Origin: Aptenodytes patagonicus
Taxonomy: Eukaryota; Chordata; Aves; Sphenisciformes; Spheniscidae
NCBI RefSeq assembly: GCF_965638725.1
Contig: NC_134960.1
Span: 2,501 to 66,500 of the forward strand
DNA length: 64,000 nucleotides
Direction: 5' to 3'
The position numbers were made by a program, and so were the translations under genes. A model generated the notes under the pieces. The model made no database searches. It worked only from the letters and a program-made list of their open reading frames with translations, and was not told where the DNA came from. Shown here in pieces: positions 35,150-46,000 of this stretch (positions are counted from its first letter, which is position 1; the number at the start of each line of letters is the position of its first letter).

Positions 35150-35850
35150 GGAGCAGCAGGTACAGAGAATGAAAACACAGTGATGGGGAGCAGGACAGAG
35201 GAACAGAAAGAGAAAAATAAAATGAGGGAGAAGGACTGAGGAGCAGAGAAAGAAAGGTACAGGGAAAAGGACAGTGAGATGGAGAAATCAATAAAAAAAA
35301 GAGATGAGGAGCCCTGCAGCAACATGGTGAAAGAAAAACAGGGTCAGGGAGCAGGACAGAAGGAAAGAGAGAGAAAATGATGAGCGAGGAGCAGAACAGA
35401 TGGATCGAGAGAGAAATTGAATGAGAGGAATAAGGAAGGAGGGAGGGAGAGAAAAAGGCAGGGGACAAGCAAGAGGGATTGACAGGGCAGGCGAAGAGAG
35501 ACATAGATCAGGACAAAGAGATGGAGAAAGAAAAACCAGCACTGGGCTGCAGGATGAGAGAAAAGGCCAGGGAGCAGGACAGAGGGGAATAATGGGACAG
35601 CGAGCCGGGCAGGGGGATATAGCGAGAAATGATGGGGCAGGCAGTGGTATGGAGATATACGGACAAAAAGTTAGGGGGAGGATGGAGGACAGAGAGAATA
35701 AGGGAAAAGGGACAGGGAGCGGGGCAGAGATGGAGAAAGAAACATTCGAGACAGAGAAAGAAGGACAGGTAAGACAACAGATAATTGGAGAAAGAAAGGA
35801 AAGGGAACAGCACAGAGGGTCACAGAGAAAAAGAGAGGGATGGCAGAAAG
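35150..35850. repeat. Purine-rich satellite, block 4
   Basis: Monomers such as GGGAGCAGGACAGAGGAACAG. They continue on the other side of the CR1 insertion. Confidence 0.85.
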
Positions 35851-37394
35851 AGAATCATAGAATCATAGAATCATAGAATCATTGAGGTTGGAAAAGACCT
35901 CTAAGATCATCGAGTCCAACCGTCAACCCAACACCACCATGCCCACTAAACCATGTCCCTAAGCGCCTCATCTACACGTCTTTTAAAAACCTCCAGGGAT
36001 GGGGACTCCACCACTTCCCTGGGCAGCCTGTTCCAATGTTTCACCACTCTTTCAGTAAAGAAATTTTTCCTTACATCCAATCTAAACCTCCCCTGCCGCA
36101 ACTTGAGGCCATTTCCTCTCATCCTATCGCTTGTTACTTCAGAGAAAAGACCAACACCCACCTCGCTACAACCTCCTTTCAGGTAGTTGTAGAGAGCGAT
36201 GAGGTCTCCCCTCAGCCTCCTTTTCTCCAGGCTGAACAGTCCCAGTTCCCTCAGCCGCTCCTCATCAGACTTGTTCTCCAGACCCCTCACCAGCCTCGTT
36301 GCCCTTCTCTGGACACGCTCCAGCACCTCAACGTCCTTCTTGTAGTGAGGGGCCCAAAACTGAACACAGTATTCGAGGTGCGGCCTCACCAGGGCCGAGT
36401 ACAGGGGCACGATCGCTTCCCTACTCCTACTGGCCACACTATTTCTGATACAGGCCAGGATGCCATTGGCCTTCTTGGCCGCCTGGGCACACTGCCGGCT
36501 CATGTTCAGCCGGCTGTCGACCAACACCCCCAGGTCCTTCTCTGCTGGGCAGCTTTCCAGCCACTCTTCCCCAAGCCTGTAGCGCTGCATGGGGTTGTTG
36601 TGGCCGAAGTGCAGGACCCGGCACTTGTCCTTGTTGAACCTCATACAGTTGGTCTGGGCCCATCGATCCAGCCTGTCCAGGTCCCTCTGCAGAGCCTTCC
36701 TACCCTCGAGCAGATCAACACTCCCACCCAACTTGGTGTCGTCTGCAAACTTACTGAGGGTGCACTCAATCCCCTCATCCAGATCATCAATAAAGATATT
36801 AAACAAGACCGGCCCCAGTACTGAGCCCTGGGGAACACCGCTCGTGACCGGCCGCCAAGTGGATGTAACTCCATTCACCACAACTCTCTGGGCCCGGCCA
36901 TCCAGCCAGTTTTTGACCCAGCGCAGAGTCCACCTGTCTAAGCCGTGAGCCGCCAGCTTCTCTAGGAGAATGCTGTGGGAGACAGTGTCAAAGGCCTTGC
37001 TGAAGTCCAGGTAGACCACATCCACAGCCTTTCCCTCATCCACTAGGCGGGTCACCTGGTCATAGAAGGAGATCAGGTTGGTCAAGCAGGACCTGCCTCT
37101 CATGAACCCGTGCTGGCTAGGCCGGATCCCCTGGTTGTCCCGCTCATGCCTTGTGAGCGCCCTCAAGATGAGCCGCTCCATAATCTTCCCCGGCACCGAG
37201 GTCAGGCTGACAGGCCTGTAGTTCCCCGGATCCTCCTTCCGGCCCTTCTTGTGGATGGGCGTCACATTGGCAAGCCTCCAGTCTTCCGGGACCTCCCCCG
37301 TTAACCAGGACTGCTGATAAATGATGGAGAGCGGCTTGGCGAGCACCTCCGCCAGCTCCCTCAGCACTCTCGGGTGGATCCCATCCGGCCCCAT
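35851..37394 (-). mobile_element. CR1 LINE, 5'-truncated, young-looking
   Basis: The minus-strand 3' end has four ATTCTATG-type repeats (plus strand AGAATCATAGAATCATAG from about 35,851). The element is cut at the 5' side near 37,394 and inserted in the purine-rich satellite, which continues on both sides. Confidence 0.93.
35946..37394 (-). CDS. CR1 reverse transcriptase, 482 uninterrupted codons (partial)
   Basis: The frame is open from the 5' truncation to the normal stop at 35,946. It shows [51 protein letters not shown], the catalytic FADDTK and the conserved C-terminal part ending [11 protein letters not shown]. The endonuclease domain is missing, so the copy cannot move alone. The lack of stops or frameshifts over 1.4 kb contrasts with the other CR1 copies here and indicates a recent insertion. 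Confidence 0.9.
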   Translation of the reverse strand: MGPDGIHPRVLRELAEVLAKPLSIIYQQSWLTGEVPEDWRLANVTPIHKKGRKEDPGNYRPVSLTSVPGKIMERLILRALTRHERDNQGIRPSQHGFMRGRSCLTNLISFYDQVTRLVDEGKAVDVVYLDFSKAFDTVSHSILLEKLAAHGLDRWTLRWVKNWLDGRAQRVVVNGVTSTWRPVTSGVPQGSVLGPVLFNIFIDDLDEGIECTLSKFADDTKLGGSVDLLEGRKALQRDLDRLDRWAQTNCMRFNKDKCRVLHFGHNNPMQRYRLGEEWLESCPAEKDLGVLVDSRLNMSRQCAQAAKKANGILACIRNSVASRSREAIVPLYSALVRPHLEYCVQFWAPHYKKDVEVLERVQRRATRLVRGLENKSDEERLRELGLFSLEKRRLRGDLIALYNYLKGGCSEVGVGLFSEVTSDRMRGNGLKLRQGRFRLDVRKNFFTERVVKHWNRLPREVVESPSLEVFKRRVDEALRDMV

Positions 37395-39535
37395 AGACTG
37401 AAAAAGAAGACAAGGGAAAAGGACTGAGGAGCAGAGAGAAAAAGGTACAGGGAAAAGGACAGAGATGGAGAAAACAAAGACAGACTAGAGGCAGAGCAAA
37501 GGGAAAGATTGACAAGGACAGGGAGCCGGACAAAGGGATGGAGGAGGAAAAAAACCAGTGATGGGCAGTGAATAGGATGGAGGAAGAGAGAGAAAAAGAG
37601 CAAGAGCAGCAAGAGAAGGAGAATGACAGAAGGATGTAGAGAGAAAGACCAGGACACGTAAAAGGGGGGGGAGGGGGGGGGGGCACACATCAGAAGGGTA
37701 GAAAGAAAAAGGGAGGGATGGGGAGCAAGACAGTGTGATAGAGAGGGAAGGAGGGAGTGGGATGCAAGGATACAGAAAAACAGAGGTACAGGGAAGAGGA
37801 AAGAATGACAGAGAGAGAAAGGGGAGGATGGGGAGCAGGAGAGAGAATGAAAAACGCAATGGGCAGAAGAACAGAAATACAGAGAATTAAAAAAATACTT
37901 CTAGGGAGCAGGACAGAGGGATAGAGCAAGAGGAAAAAATCAACAGGGAGAAGGACGGGTAACACACAGCAGGACACTGGGGGAGTGAGAGGGAGGGGAC
38001 ACAGAGCAGGACAGAGGGATGAAGAGAGAGAAAAAAAATAGGGACAGGAAGAAAAGCAGAGTAACCAAGAGGGGAAAAAGAACCAGGAAGGGAACTGGAC
38101 AGAGATAAGCAGCAGGACAGAGAGATGGAGAAAGAAAAAACAGGGACAGGGACAGAGAGGTAGAGAGGCAAAGAGAGGGACGGGGACCAGGACAGTGGGA
38201 TATAAACAGGGAGGGACAGGGAGCACGGGACACAAGGTTGCAGAGAGAGAGGTACAGGGAAGTGGAAAGAATGACAGAGGGAAAAAGAGGGGCAGGGAGC
38301 AGGTCAGAGAGCTGGAGAAAGAAAAAGTACTGCTGGGGAGCAGGACAGGAGGATAGAGCCGAAAGAGATGATGCAGACAGAAAAAATAACGATAGGCAAC
38401 AGGACAGAGGGATTGACAGAGAAGTAAGGGACAGGGAGCAGGACAGAGGAATGGGAGGAAAAAATACTGATGAGCAACAGGACAAAGGGATGCAGGTGAA
38501 AAGGAGGGAAACGGAAGGAGGGAGAGAGAGAAAGATGGAGATAGAGCGCGGGACATGGAGAGACCAAAAGCAGGTCAAGGAATGGGACAGAGGAAGTGGG
38601 GATGGGGGAGGAGGGAGGGACAGATGCAGATCAAGACAAAGAGATGGAGAAGGGAAAAAAAACGATGATGGGCTGCTGGACAGAGACAGAGGAAGAAAAA
38701 GCAGGGCCAGAGAAGGGAAGAGAGAAAGGGAAAAAGGGACAGCTGGCTGGACAGGGGGATATAACTAGAAACAATGAGACAGGCAGTGGGACAGAGGGAT
38801 AAAGGCAGAATAACCAGGGAGAGGAAGGAGGACAGATGGACAGTGAGAGGAAAAAAGGGACAGGGAGCAGGACCGAGAGATGGAGGAAGAAGCATTAGGG
38901 GCAGAGGGATAGAGAGAGGGAAATACAGGTTGGAGGAAGGACAGAGGGACAGAGAGAGAAAGAGAGGGACAGAGAGAGAAAGAGAGTGACAGAACTCAGA
39001 GAGCAAGAGAAAGAAAAAACAGTGACAAGCAGCAGGCCAGAGGCAGGGGGCCCAGGGGAAGGAAGGACAGGAGGAAGGAGAGAGGGATACAGAAAACAAG
39101 TGGGGGACAAGGGAGCAAGACAAGGTGATACAGAGAGAGAAAAAAAGGGAGAGTGGGGCAGGACGAAATGAAAGGCAAAAATAAGAGACAGGGAGCAGGA
39201 CAGAGTGACAGAGAACCAAAAAACCAAAGAGGGATCAAGACAGAGAAACAAGGGGAAAGGCAAGGAGGACAGAGAAGCAGAGAGAGGTGGGGGTGGGATA
39301 GGGAGCAGGACAAAGGGATGGAAAAAACAGTGGTGGGCTACAGGACAGAGGCAGAGGATGAAATGAAAAAAAGGAGGGAGAGGGAGCAGGACAAAAGCGC
39401 AGAGAGAAAAAGAAAAGGGAGCAGTAGAACAGGAGAAAGAGAGGGAGAGAGGAAAAGGGAGCAGGACAGAATAGGGAGAGGCACAAGGAAGCAAAAAAAA
39501 AAGAGGTGGGGCCAGGGGCGGGGCAGGGAGGGCCC
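37395..39535. repeat. Purine-rich satellite, block 5
   Basis: Long block of GGGACAGGGAGCAGGACAGA-type monomers with a run of G at 37,663-37,682. Minus-strand frames up to 288 codons are low-complexity Ser/Pro/Leu and are not genes. Confidence 0.88.
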
Positions 39536-39544
39536 AGGACTCAC

Positions 39545-40091
39545 CGCAGCTCTCACTCTCGGCGCTGCCAGGAGAATTTGCCAGTGTAGATGTTTCTTTC
39601 TCCTTCCCTCCTCCCTTCCTCTTCTGTAACTCCAGTCGCTTGGCTGCCCTCCACCTAAGAGAATACGTGGGTGTCTTACAGCTCTCACAAGATGAGGCTT
39701 CCTAGACACGTAGCCTCGCTCGCTTGTGCACTACGTGGCCATACCATGCTGCTGGTGACACATACAGACCCTGCAGTGCACGTTGGCAGCATGACCTGCT
39801 GCAGGCTATGAAGAAAGATCCTTCCTCACCCAGAGAGGCAGGCTGTCTCTTGCCTGCAGCGGGAGGCAGCTGCCGGCCAGATGGCCTTTGATTTCTTCTT
39901 CTTTACCTTTCTCTGGCCTCTCCAGCTTCAGCTGCAGCAGCTCCTGTCCACAGCCAGTAAGTGCTCCGCCTGTCCCTTTCCACCCATGCTGCTAGGAGAA
40001 TGAGGCCAAAGGCAACCCACACAAACCTGAGCCAGCAGCAATCAACAGCATCTGCAGAGAGAAACCGACAACTGAGTCCTCAGTGCTGCCT
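39545..40091 (-). CDS. Unidentified acidic-protein exon block, copy 3 (open)
   Basis: Three exons with matching phases: exon 2 (40,027-40,091, 65 nt, acceptor CTCTCCCAG, donor GTTTGT), exon 3 (39,907-39,943, 37 nt, acceptor GTGGACAG, donor GTAAAG) and exon 4 (39,545-39,654, 110 nt, acceptor TCTCTTAG, donor GTGAGTC). The joined frame is open: GSTEDSVVGFSLQMLLIAAG, then an Ala/Glu-rich stretch, then RLELQKRKGG and Ser-rich SAESESC. Exon sizes equal copy 4 except for one codon in exon 2. No start exon was found for this copy; upstream lies the NRF1-motif array instead. The protein family is not recognised. A retained coding frame is inferred from agreement of phase between copies. Confidence 0.5.
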
Positions 40092-40204
40092 CTGGGAGAG
40101 GGAAAGAAGCAACTGTTATCCACAGTGATGACTGTAGCTCTCCTCAGGCACCAACCCCTCCTGCAGGAGCTGCTAAAGACAGGGGTTAGGGGCAGTCCGT
40201 GGCT

Positions 40205-42195
40205 ATGGCTTGGCAGCAGCGAGCGCGGTGTAAAGCTCAACTACGCATGTGCAGCGCTTGAGCTGCAGTACCGGCTTTTGATCGCCGGGCGGCAGCAGAG
40301 AGTGCGGTGTAACACCCCACTGCGCATGCGCAGTGTCCGTCCTGCAGTACCGGCTTTTGATCGCCGGGCGGCAGCAGCGAGCGTGGCGTAACGCCCAAAT
40401 GCGCATGCGCCCCGCTCGAGTTGCAGTACCGACACTTGATCGCCGGGCGGCAGCAGCGAGCGTGTCGTAACGCTCAAATGCACATGCGCGGCGCTTGAGC
40501 TGCAGTACAGGCTTTCGATCACCGGATGGCAGCAGCGAGCGTGTCGTAACGCTCAAATGCGCATGCGCGGCGCTTGAGCTGCAGTACCGGCTTTTGATCG
40601 CCGGGCGGCAGCAGAGAGTGCGGTGTGACACCCCACTGCGCATGCGCAGTGTCCGTCCTGCAGTACCGGCTTTTGATCGCCGGGCGGCAGCAGCGAGCTC
40701 AGCGTAACGCCCAAATGCGCATGCGCCCCGCTCGAGTTGCAGTACCGACACTTGATCGCCGGGCGGCAGCAGCGAGCGTGTCGTAACGCTCAAATGCGCA
40801 TGCGCGGCGCTTGAGCTGCAGTACCGGCTTTCGATCACCGGGCGGCAGCAGCGAGCGTGTCGTAACGCTCAAATGCGCATGCGCAGCGCTTGAGCTGCAG
40901 TACCGCCTTTTGATCGCCAGGAGGCGGCAGAGAGCGCGTTGTAACACCCCACTGCGCATGCGCGGAGTCCCTCCTGCAGTACAGACGTTTGATCGCCGGG
41001 CGGCGGCAGCGAAAGCGGCGAGAGCTAAAATGCGCATGCGCAGCGCTTGAGCTGCAGTACCGCATTTTGGTCACCCGGCGGCAGCAGAGAGCGCGATATA
41101 ACACCCCACCGCGCATGAGCGGTGTCCCTCCTGCAGTACCGACATTTGATCGCCGGGCGGCAGCAGCGAGCGCGGCTTAACGCCCAAATGCGCATGCGCG
41201 CCTCTTGAGCTGCAGTACTGCATTTTGGTCAACGGGCGGCAGCAGAGAGCAGGCGTAACGCTCAAATGCACATGCGCGGCGCTTGAGCTGCAGTACAGGC
41301 TTTTGATCGCCGGGCGGCAGCAGCGAGCTCGGCGTAACGCTCAGATGCGCATGAGCGGTGCTTGAGCTGCAGTACCGCATTTTGGTCACCGGGCAGCAGC
41401 AGAGAGTGCGGTGTAACACCCCTCCACCCATGTGCTGCGACCGGACTGCAGTACTAGCTTTTGATCGCCGGGCAACAGCAGCGAGCGCGGCGTAACGCTC
41501 AAATGCGCATGCGCAGCGCTTGAGCTGCAGTACCGGCTTTTGATCGCCGGGAGGCGGCAGAGAGCGCGTTGTAACACCCCACCGCGCATGAGCGGTGTCC
41601 CTCCTGCAGTACCGACATTTGATCGCCTGGAGGCAGCAGCGAGCGCGGCTTAACGCCCAAATGCGCATGCGCGCCTCTTGAGCTGCAGTACTGCATTTTG
41701 GTCACGGGGCGGCAGCAGAGAGCGGGCGTAACGCTCAAATGCACATGCGCGGCGCTTGAGCTGCAGTACAGGCTTTTGATCGCCGGGCGGCAGCAGCGAG
41801 CTCAGTGTAACGTTCAGATGCGCATGCGCGCCTCTTGAGCTGCAGTACCGGATTTTTATCACCGGGTGGCGGCAGAGAGCGCGTTGTAACACCCAACTGC
41901 GCATGCGCAGAGCCTCTCCTGCAGTACCAGCTTTTGATCACCTGGCGGCAGCAGCGAGCGCGGCGTAACGCTCAGATGCGCATGCGCGGCGCTTGAGCTG
42001 CAGTACCGGCTTTCGATCACCGGGCGACAGCAGAGAGCGCGGTGTAACACCCCTCCACCCATGCGCTGCGACCGTACTGCAGTACCAACGTTTGATCGCC
42101 GGGCGGCAGCAGCGAGCTCGGCGCAACGCTCAAGTGCGCATGCGCTCTGCTAGTGCGGCAGTACCGCATTTTGGTCGCTGGGCGGCAGCAGCGAG
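40205..42195. repeat. 78-79-bp CpG-rich tandem array with NRF1-like palindromes
   Basis: About 25 monomers with cores near 40,244, 40,321, 40,400, 40,480, 40,558, 40,637 and so on to 42,137. Most carry TGCGCATGCGC or a one-base variant, which is the palindromic core bound by NRF1. Other monomer landmarks are CTGCAGTACCGGC, TTTTGATCGCCGGGCGGCAG and CAGCAGCGAGCG. Two sub-types alternate (CACCCCACTGCGC and GCTCAAATGCGC), and longer repeats of four (315 bp) and six (472 bp) monomers are visible. Open frames across it on both strands follow from the 78-bp period. Confidence 0.9.
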
Positions 42196-42610
42196 GGCAG
42201 GGGCACGCGCTCTCGGGGCGCGGCCGCACGGCTTGTCGGGGACGGGCGCAGCGGAAAGCCCGCAGAAAACTACACGAAACCGGCAACAACACTACACCTC
42301 GTGCCGCGCCGCGGGGGGCGCGGCGGTAGCAAGGACTACGCCGCGCCGCACTCGCCCGAGAGCTATCCGGTTGCACGGCAGCCACGTCCGCGAAAACTAC
42401 ACCTCCCGGCACGCACCGGTAGAGATAGCACGGTCGCCCGGCAGCCGAGTGATGGAAGACTACACCTCCCGGCATGCTCCGGGGAACCAACATGGCCGAC
42501 CGGAAGCTCCGTGCCCCCGGACTACAGCTCCCGGCATGCCGCGGGAGGCAGCTGTCCCTGCCCTCTGACCCTGTGGGGACACCCGTTCTCCCCGGCCGAT
42601 GCACCCGGAA
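42196..42610. promoter_or_regulatory. CpG-rich block with repeated ZNF143-like motifs
   Basis: ACTACACCTCCCGGCACGC (42,396), ACTACACCTCCCGGCATGC (42,459) and ACTACAGCTCCCGGCATGCC (42,521) match the known ZNF143/STAF site. Weaker ones lie at 42,269, 42,291 and 42,336. Spacing of about 62 bp shows these are also a short tandem repeat. CpG density is high. A YY1-like CAACATGGCCGACC occurs at about 42,487. This looks like a housekeeping-type promoter, perhaps bidirectional; no start exon is clear. Confidence 0.6.
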
Positions 42611-43039
42611 GCCCCGCCGAGCCCCCAGCGCAGCCCCGCGCAGGCACGGCTGCCCGGCTCCCAAACGGCGCGGCCCCCCCCGCCAGCCTCGCCGCCCACT
42701 CCACTCCTCCCTTGGCTCACACCGGCCCTTCCACGGCCACCCGGGGCACGGCAGCCCCACCACCAACCCCACAGCCTGCAGCTACTCTGGCAACGCAGCC
42801 CATTTAAAGGGAGGGGCCGTCGCCATCAGCCTCACTGCCCGCCCCTGGGGCTCCTCCAGCCCCACTGCCCGCCCCTGGGGCTCCTCCGGCCCCAGCCCAC
42901 AACCGGAGCCCAACAGGAACAGGGGGCCATCGCCCGAACCCCACAGTGCGCCACCTCCTCCCCTGGGCTCCATCACAGCCCCTAGCCCGGTGCAAAGGAA
43001 GTGCAAACGCAGCCGCGCGGGCAAAGGACACAGGGAATG
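42611..43039 (-). repeat. GC-rich sequence and segment P, copy 3
   Basis: The part 42,780-43,035 aligns with segment P at 34,845-35,040. It includes a 36-bp direct duplication around GCCCGCCCCTGGGGCTCCTC. The plus-strand 242-codon frame crossing it (42,474-43,202) is probably a by-product of high GC. Confidence 0.5.
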
Positions 43040-43045
43040 TTTATT
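43040..43045 (-). terminator. AATAAA poly(A) signal, end of copy 4
   Basis: The minus strand reads GTGACTGAATAAACATTCCC, aligned with the signals at 24,484 and 35,051. Confidence 0.55.
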
Positions 43046-46000
43046 CAGTCACACATATAACAAGTCCTGGGAGCGAGTCTGCTCCAGGGCTTGGAGCCTC
43101 CGACACTCCCCCTGCCCCTGGGACACCTCACCAGTCGTTCCCGGAGCCATGCTCGTCGGTCTGGTGGGGAACAGACAGTTGGTCAGTCAGCTCCTGGAGT
43201 GATGGGCTGCTGGGCAGAGGCCGCCAAAAATGAGGAGCAGGGCACAGGACACTAGAAGAGAAAAGTGGCAACCAGCTGAACAGTGGGGGTGTAGTGAGAA
43301 AGCATGAGGCAGGGAACGGGACAGCGAGAGAAAGATGGGGACAAGGAGGCCAACAGAGATGGAGAAAGAAGCAACAGGGAGAGAGGAAGAGAGGCAGCAG
43401 AAAGAGGGAGAAGGAGCAGGACAGAGACTGATAAAGAAGGATGGGGAGCAGGATGGAGATGCAGAAAAAAACAGGGATGGGCAGCATGACAGAGAGGGAG
43501 GAAAAAAAAAATAGGGGCAGGGAGCCAGGACAGTGAACAATGGAGGGAAGGGGCAGGGTGAGGGGAACAACACAAAACAAACCACATAGCTACACGCTAC
43601 AGGGCAGAGAGGGAAGAATTAAGAAACAGGGACAGGGAGCCAGAAAAAAAGAGACCTGGAGAGCAAAAAGAACATCAATGTGTACAGAAAGAAGAGGGGG
43701 GGAATTCTAAAATAGGGTCATGGGGGAGCCAGAGACAGTGAGATGGAAAAAGGACAAAAGCGACAGGCTACAGGGCAGAGAGGGAGGAATTAACAAATAA
43801 GGACACAGAGCTGGCCAGAGAGAGACAGAGAAAGGCAAAAGATCACACGGGCGACAGGGCAGAGAGGGAGGAATTAGAAAACCAGGGACAGGAGCCGGAC
43901 AGAGATAGAGGCAGAAATAAGATGGGGAAAAGAGACAGGCCACAGGGCAGAGAGGGAGGCATTGATCAATAGGGACAGGGGACCAGAGAGAGCACGATGG
44001 AGAACAGGAAAAAATAGCGGTGGGCTACAGGGAAGAGGGAGGAATTAAAGAACAGGGACTGGGAGCTGGACAGGGAGACATGGAGAAAGAAAAAAAAAAA
44101 CAACCAGTGATGGGCTACAAGATGGATAGGGAGGAAATAAAAAATAGCAGCAGGGAGCCGGACAGAGAGAGATGGAGAAAGACCAACAAATAGTGTGGGG
44201 CTATTTCTGTATGGGATGGAGGAGGAAAAAAATAGTGATGGGGCAGTGAATAGGACAGAGGAAGAGAGAGAAGAAGAGCAAGAAGAGCAAGAGATGGAGA
44301 ATGACAGAAGGATGTAGAGAGAAAGACCAGGACACATAAAAGGGGGGGCTGGGGGGGGACACACATCAGAAGGGTAAAAAGAAAAAAGAGAGGGATACAG
44401 AAAACAAGTGAGGGACAGAGCGTGAGAAAATGGGATACAGAGAAAAAGAGAGGGATGGGGAGCAGGACACTGGGATAGAGAGCGAGAGCAACAGGGAGAA
44501 TGACAGGGAGATGAAGCCAGAGGAAAAACAGGGACTGAAAGCAGGACAGAGAAATGGAAAAGGAAAATTAGGGATGGGGAGCAGGACAGAGGGATGGAGA
44601 GACAATGAGGGATGCAAGGATAATGACAGGGAGGGAGGGAGGGAGGGATAGGGAGCAGCACAGAGGTGTGGAGAAAGAAAGAGAGGGATGGGGAGCGGGG
44701 CAGAGAAATGAAGAAAGAAAGTACAGTGATGGGGAGCAGGACAAAGGACTAGAAAGAGAAAAATAAGACAAGGGAGAAGACTGAGGAGCAGAGAGAGAAA
44801 GAAAGGTCGAAATAAAAGGTCAGAGAGGTAGAGAAATCAAGAAAAATAGGGACGAGGGGCCCTGCAGAGAGAGAGAGCAAGAAAATGTCAGGTCGGTGAG
44901 TAGGACAGAGGGGTGCGGGAGATTGGGGGGGAAGGAGAGGAAGAAGAAAGAAGGGTCAAAGACGGTGACAGGGCGCAGGACACAGAGAGAGAAAAAGGAC
45001 AGGGAACAGGACAAAGGGATTGAGAAATAAAAAAAAGGGTCAGATCTGTACAAAGAGACCAAGAAGGAAAAGAAGAAAAAAAAAACAGCAATGGGCTAGA
45101 GGACAGAGACAGAGGAAGAGAAAAAAGGGCCAAGCAGGGCAGAGGAGGAGAGAAAGGAAAAATGGGAGAGCCGGCTGAATAGGGAGGTATATCAAGAAAC
45201 AATTGGACAGGCAGCGGGACAGAGAAATAAAGAGAAAAAACAACGACAGGAAGCAGGACAGAGGGACAGTGAGAGGAAACAAGGGGCAGGGAGCAGGACG
45301 GTGTGAGGAAACAAGGGGCAGGGAGCAAGACAGAGGTGGAGAAAGAAGCATTGGGGCAGAAGGACAGAAAGAGGAAAAAAAAGGCAGGAAGAAGGATGGG
45401 GGATGATAGGGGGAAAAGAAGGACAAGGAGCAGGACACAGATTGTAAGAGAAAGACAGGGACAGGGAGCAAGACAAGGTGATATAGAGAGCGAAAAAAGG
45501 GACAGGGAGGCAGGACAAAGTGAAAGACAGGCAAAAATAAGAGAAAGGGAGCAGGACAGAGATGGAGTGAGAAAAAACAATGACAAGGAGCAGGACAGAG
45601 TGACAGAGAACCAAAAAACCAAAGAGGGAACAAGACAGAGAAATAAGGGGAAAGTCAAGGAGAAGGACAGAGAAACAGAGAGAGAGAGGTGGGGGAGGAT
45701 AGGGAGCAGGACAGAGAGATGGAACAAGAAAGGAAAAAAGGACAGGAGGCAGAACAAAGGGAAAGAGAGACAAGGACAGGGAGCAGGACAAAGAGACGAA
45801 AAAGGGAAAAACAGCAATGGGCTACAGGACAGAGACAGAGGACGACATGAAAAAAAAAGAGGGAGAGGGAGCAGGACAAAAGCGCAGAGGGGAAAAGAAA
45901 AGGGAGCAGTAGAACAGGAGAAAGAGAGGGAGAGAGGAAAAGGGAGCAGGACAAAAGAATAGGGAGAGTTACAGGGAAGCAAAAAAAAAAATCACAGCAG

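Noticed and set aside
37690-39219. Minus-strand frames of up to 288 codons rich in Ser, Pro, Leu and Phe
   Set aside because: They are translations of the pyrimidine strand of the purine-rich satellite and occur in several frames at once.
40203-42772. Open frames up to 251 codons with repeated peptide patterns across the CpG-rich array
   Set aside because: Monomers of 78 bp keep all frames open on both strands. There is no start context or splice pattern.
42474-43202. 242-codon Pro/Arg-rich plus-strand frame
   Set aside because: High GC suppresses stops here. It runs through promoter-like repeats and the poly(A) junction of the opposite strand.
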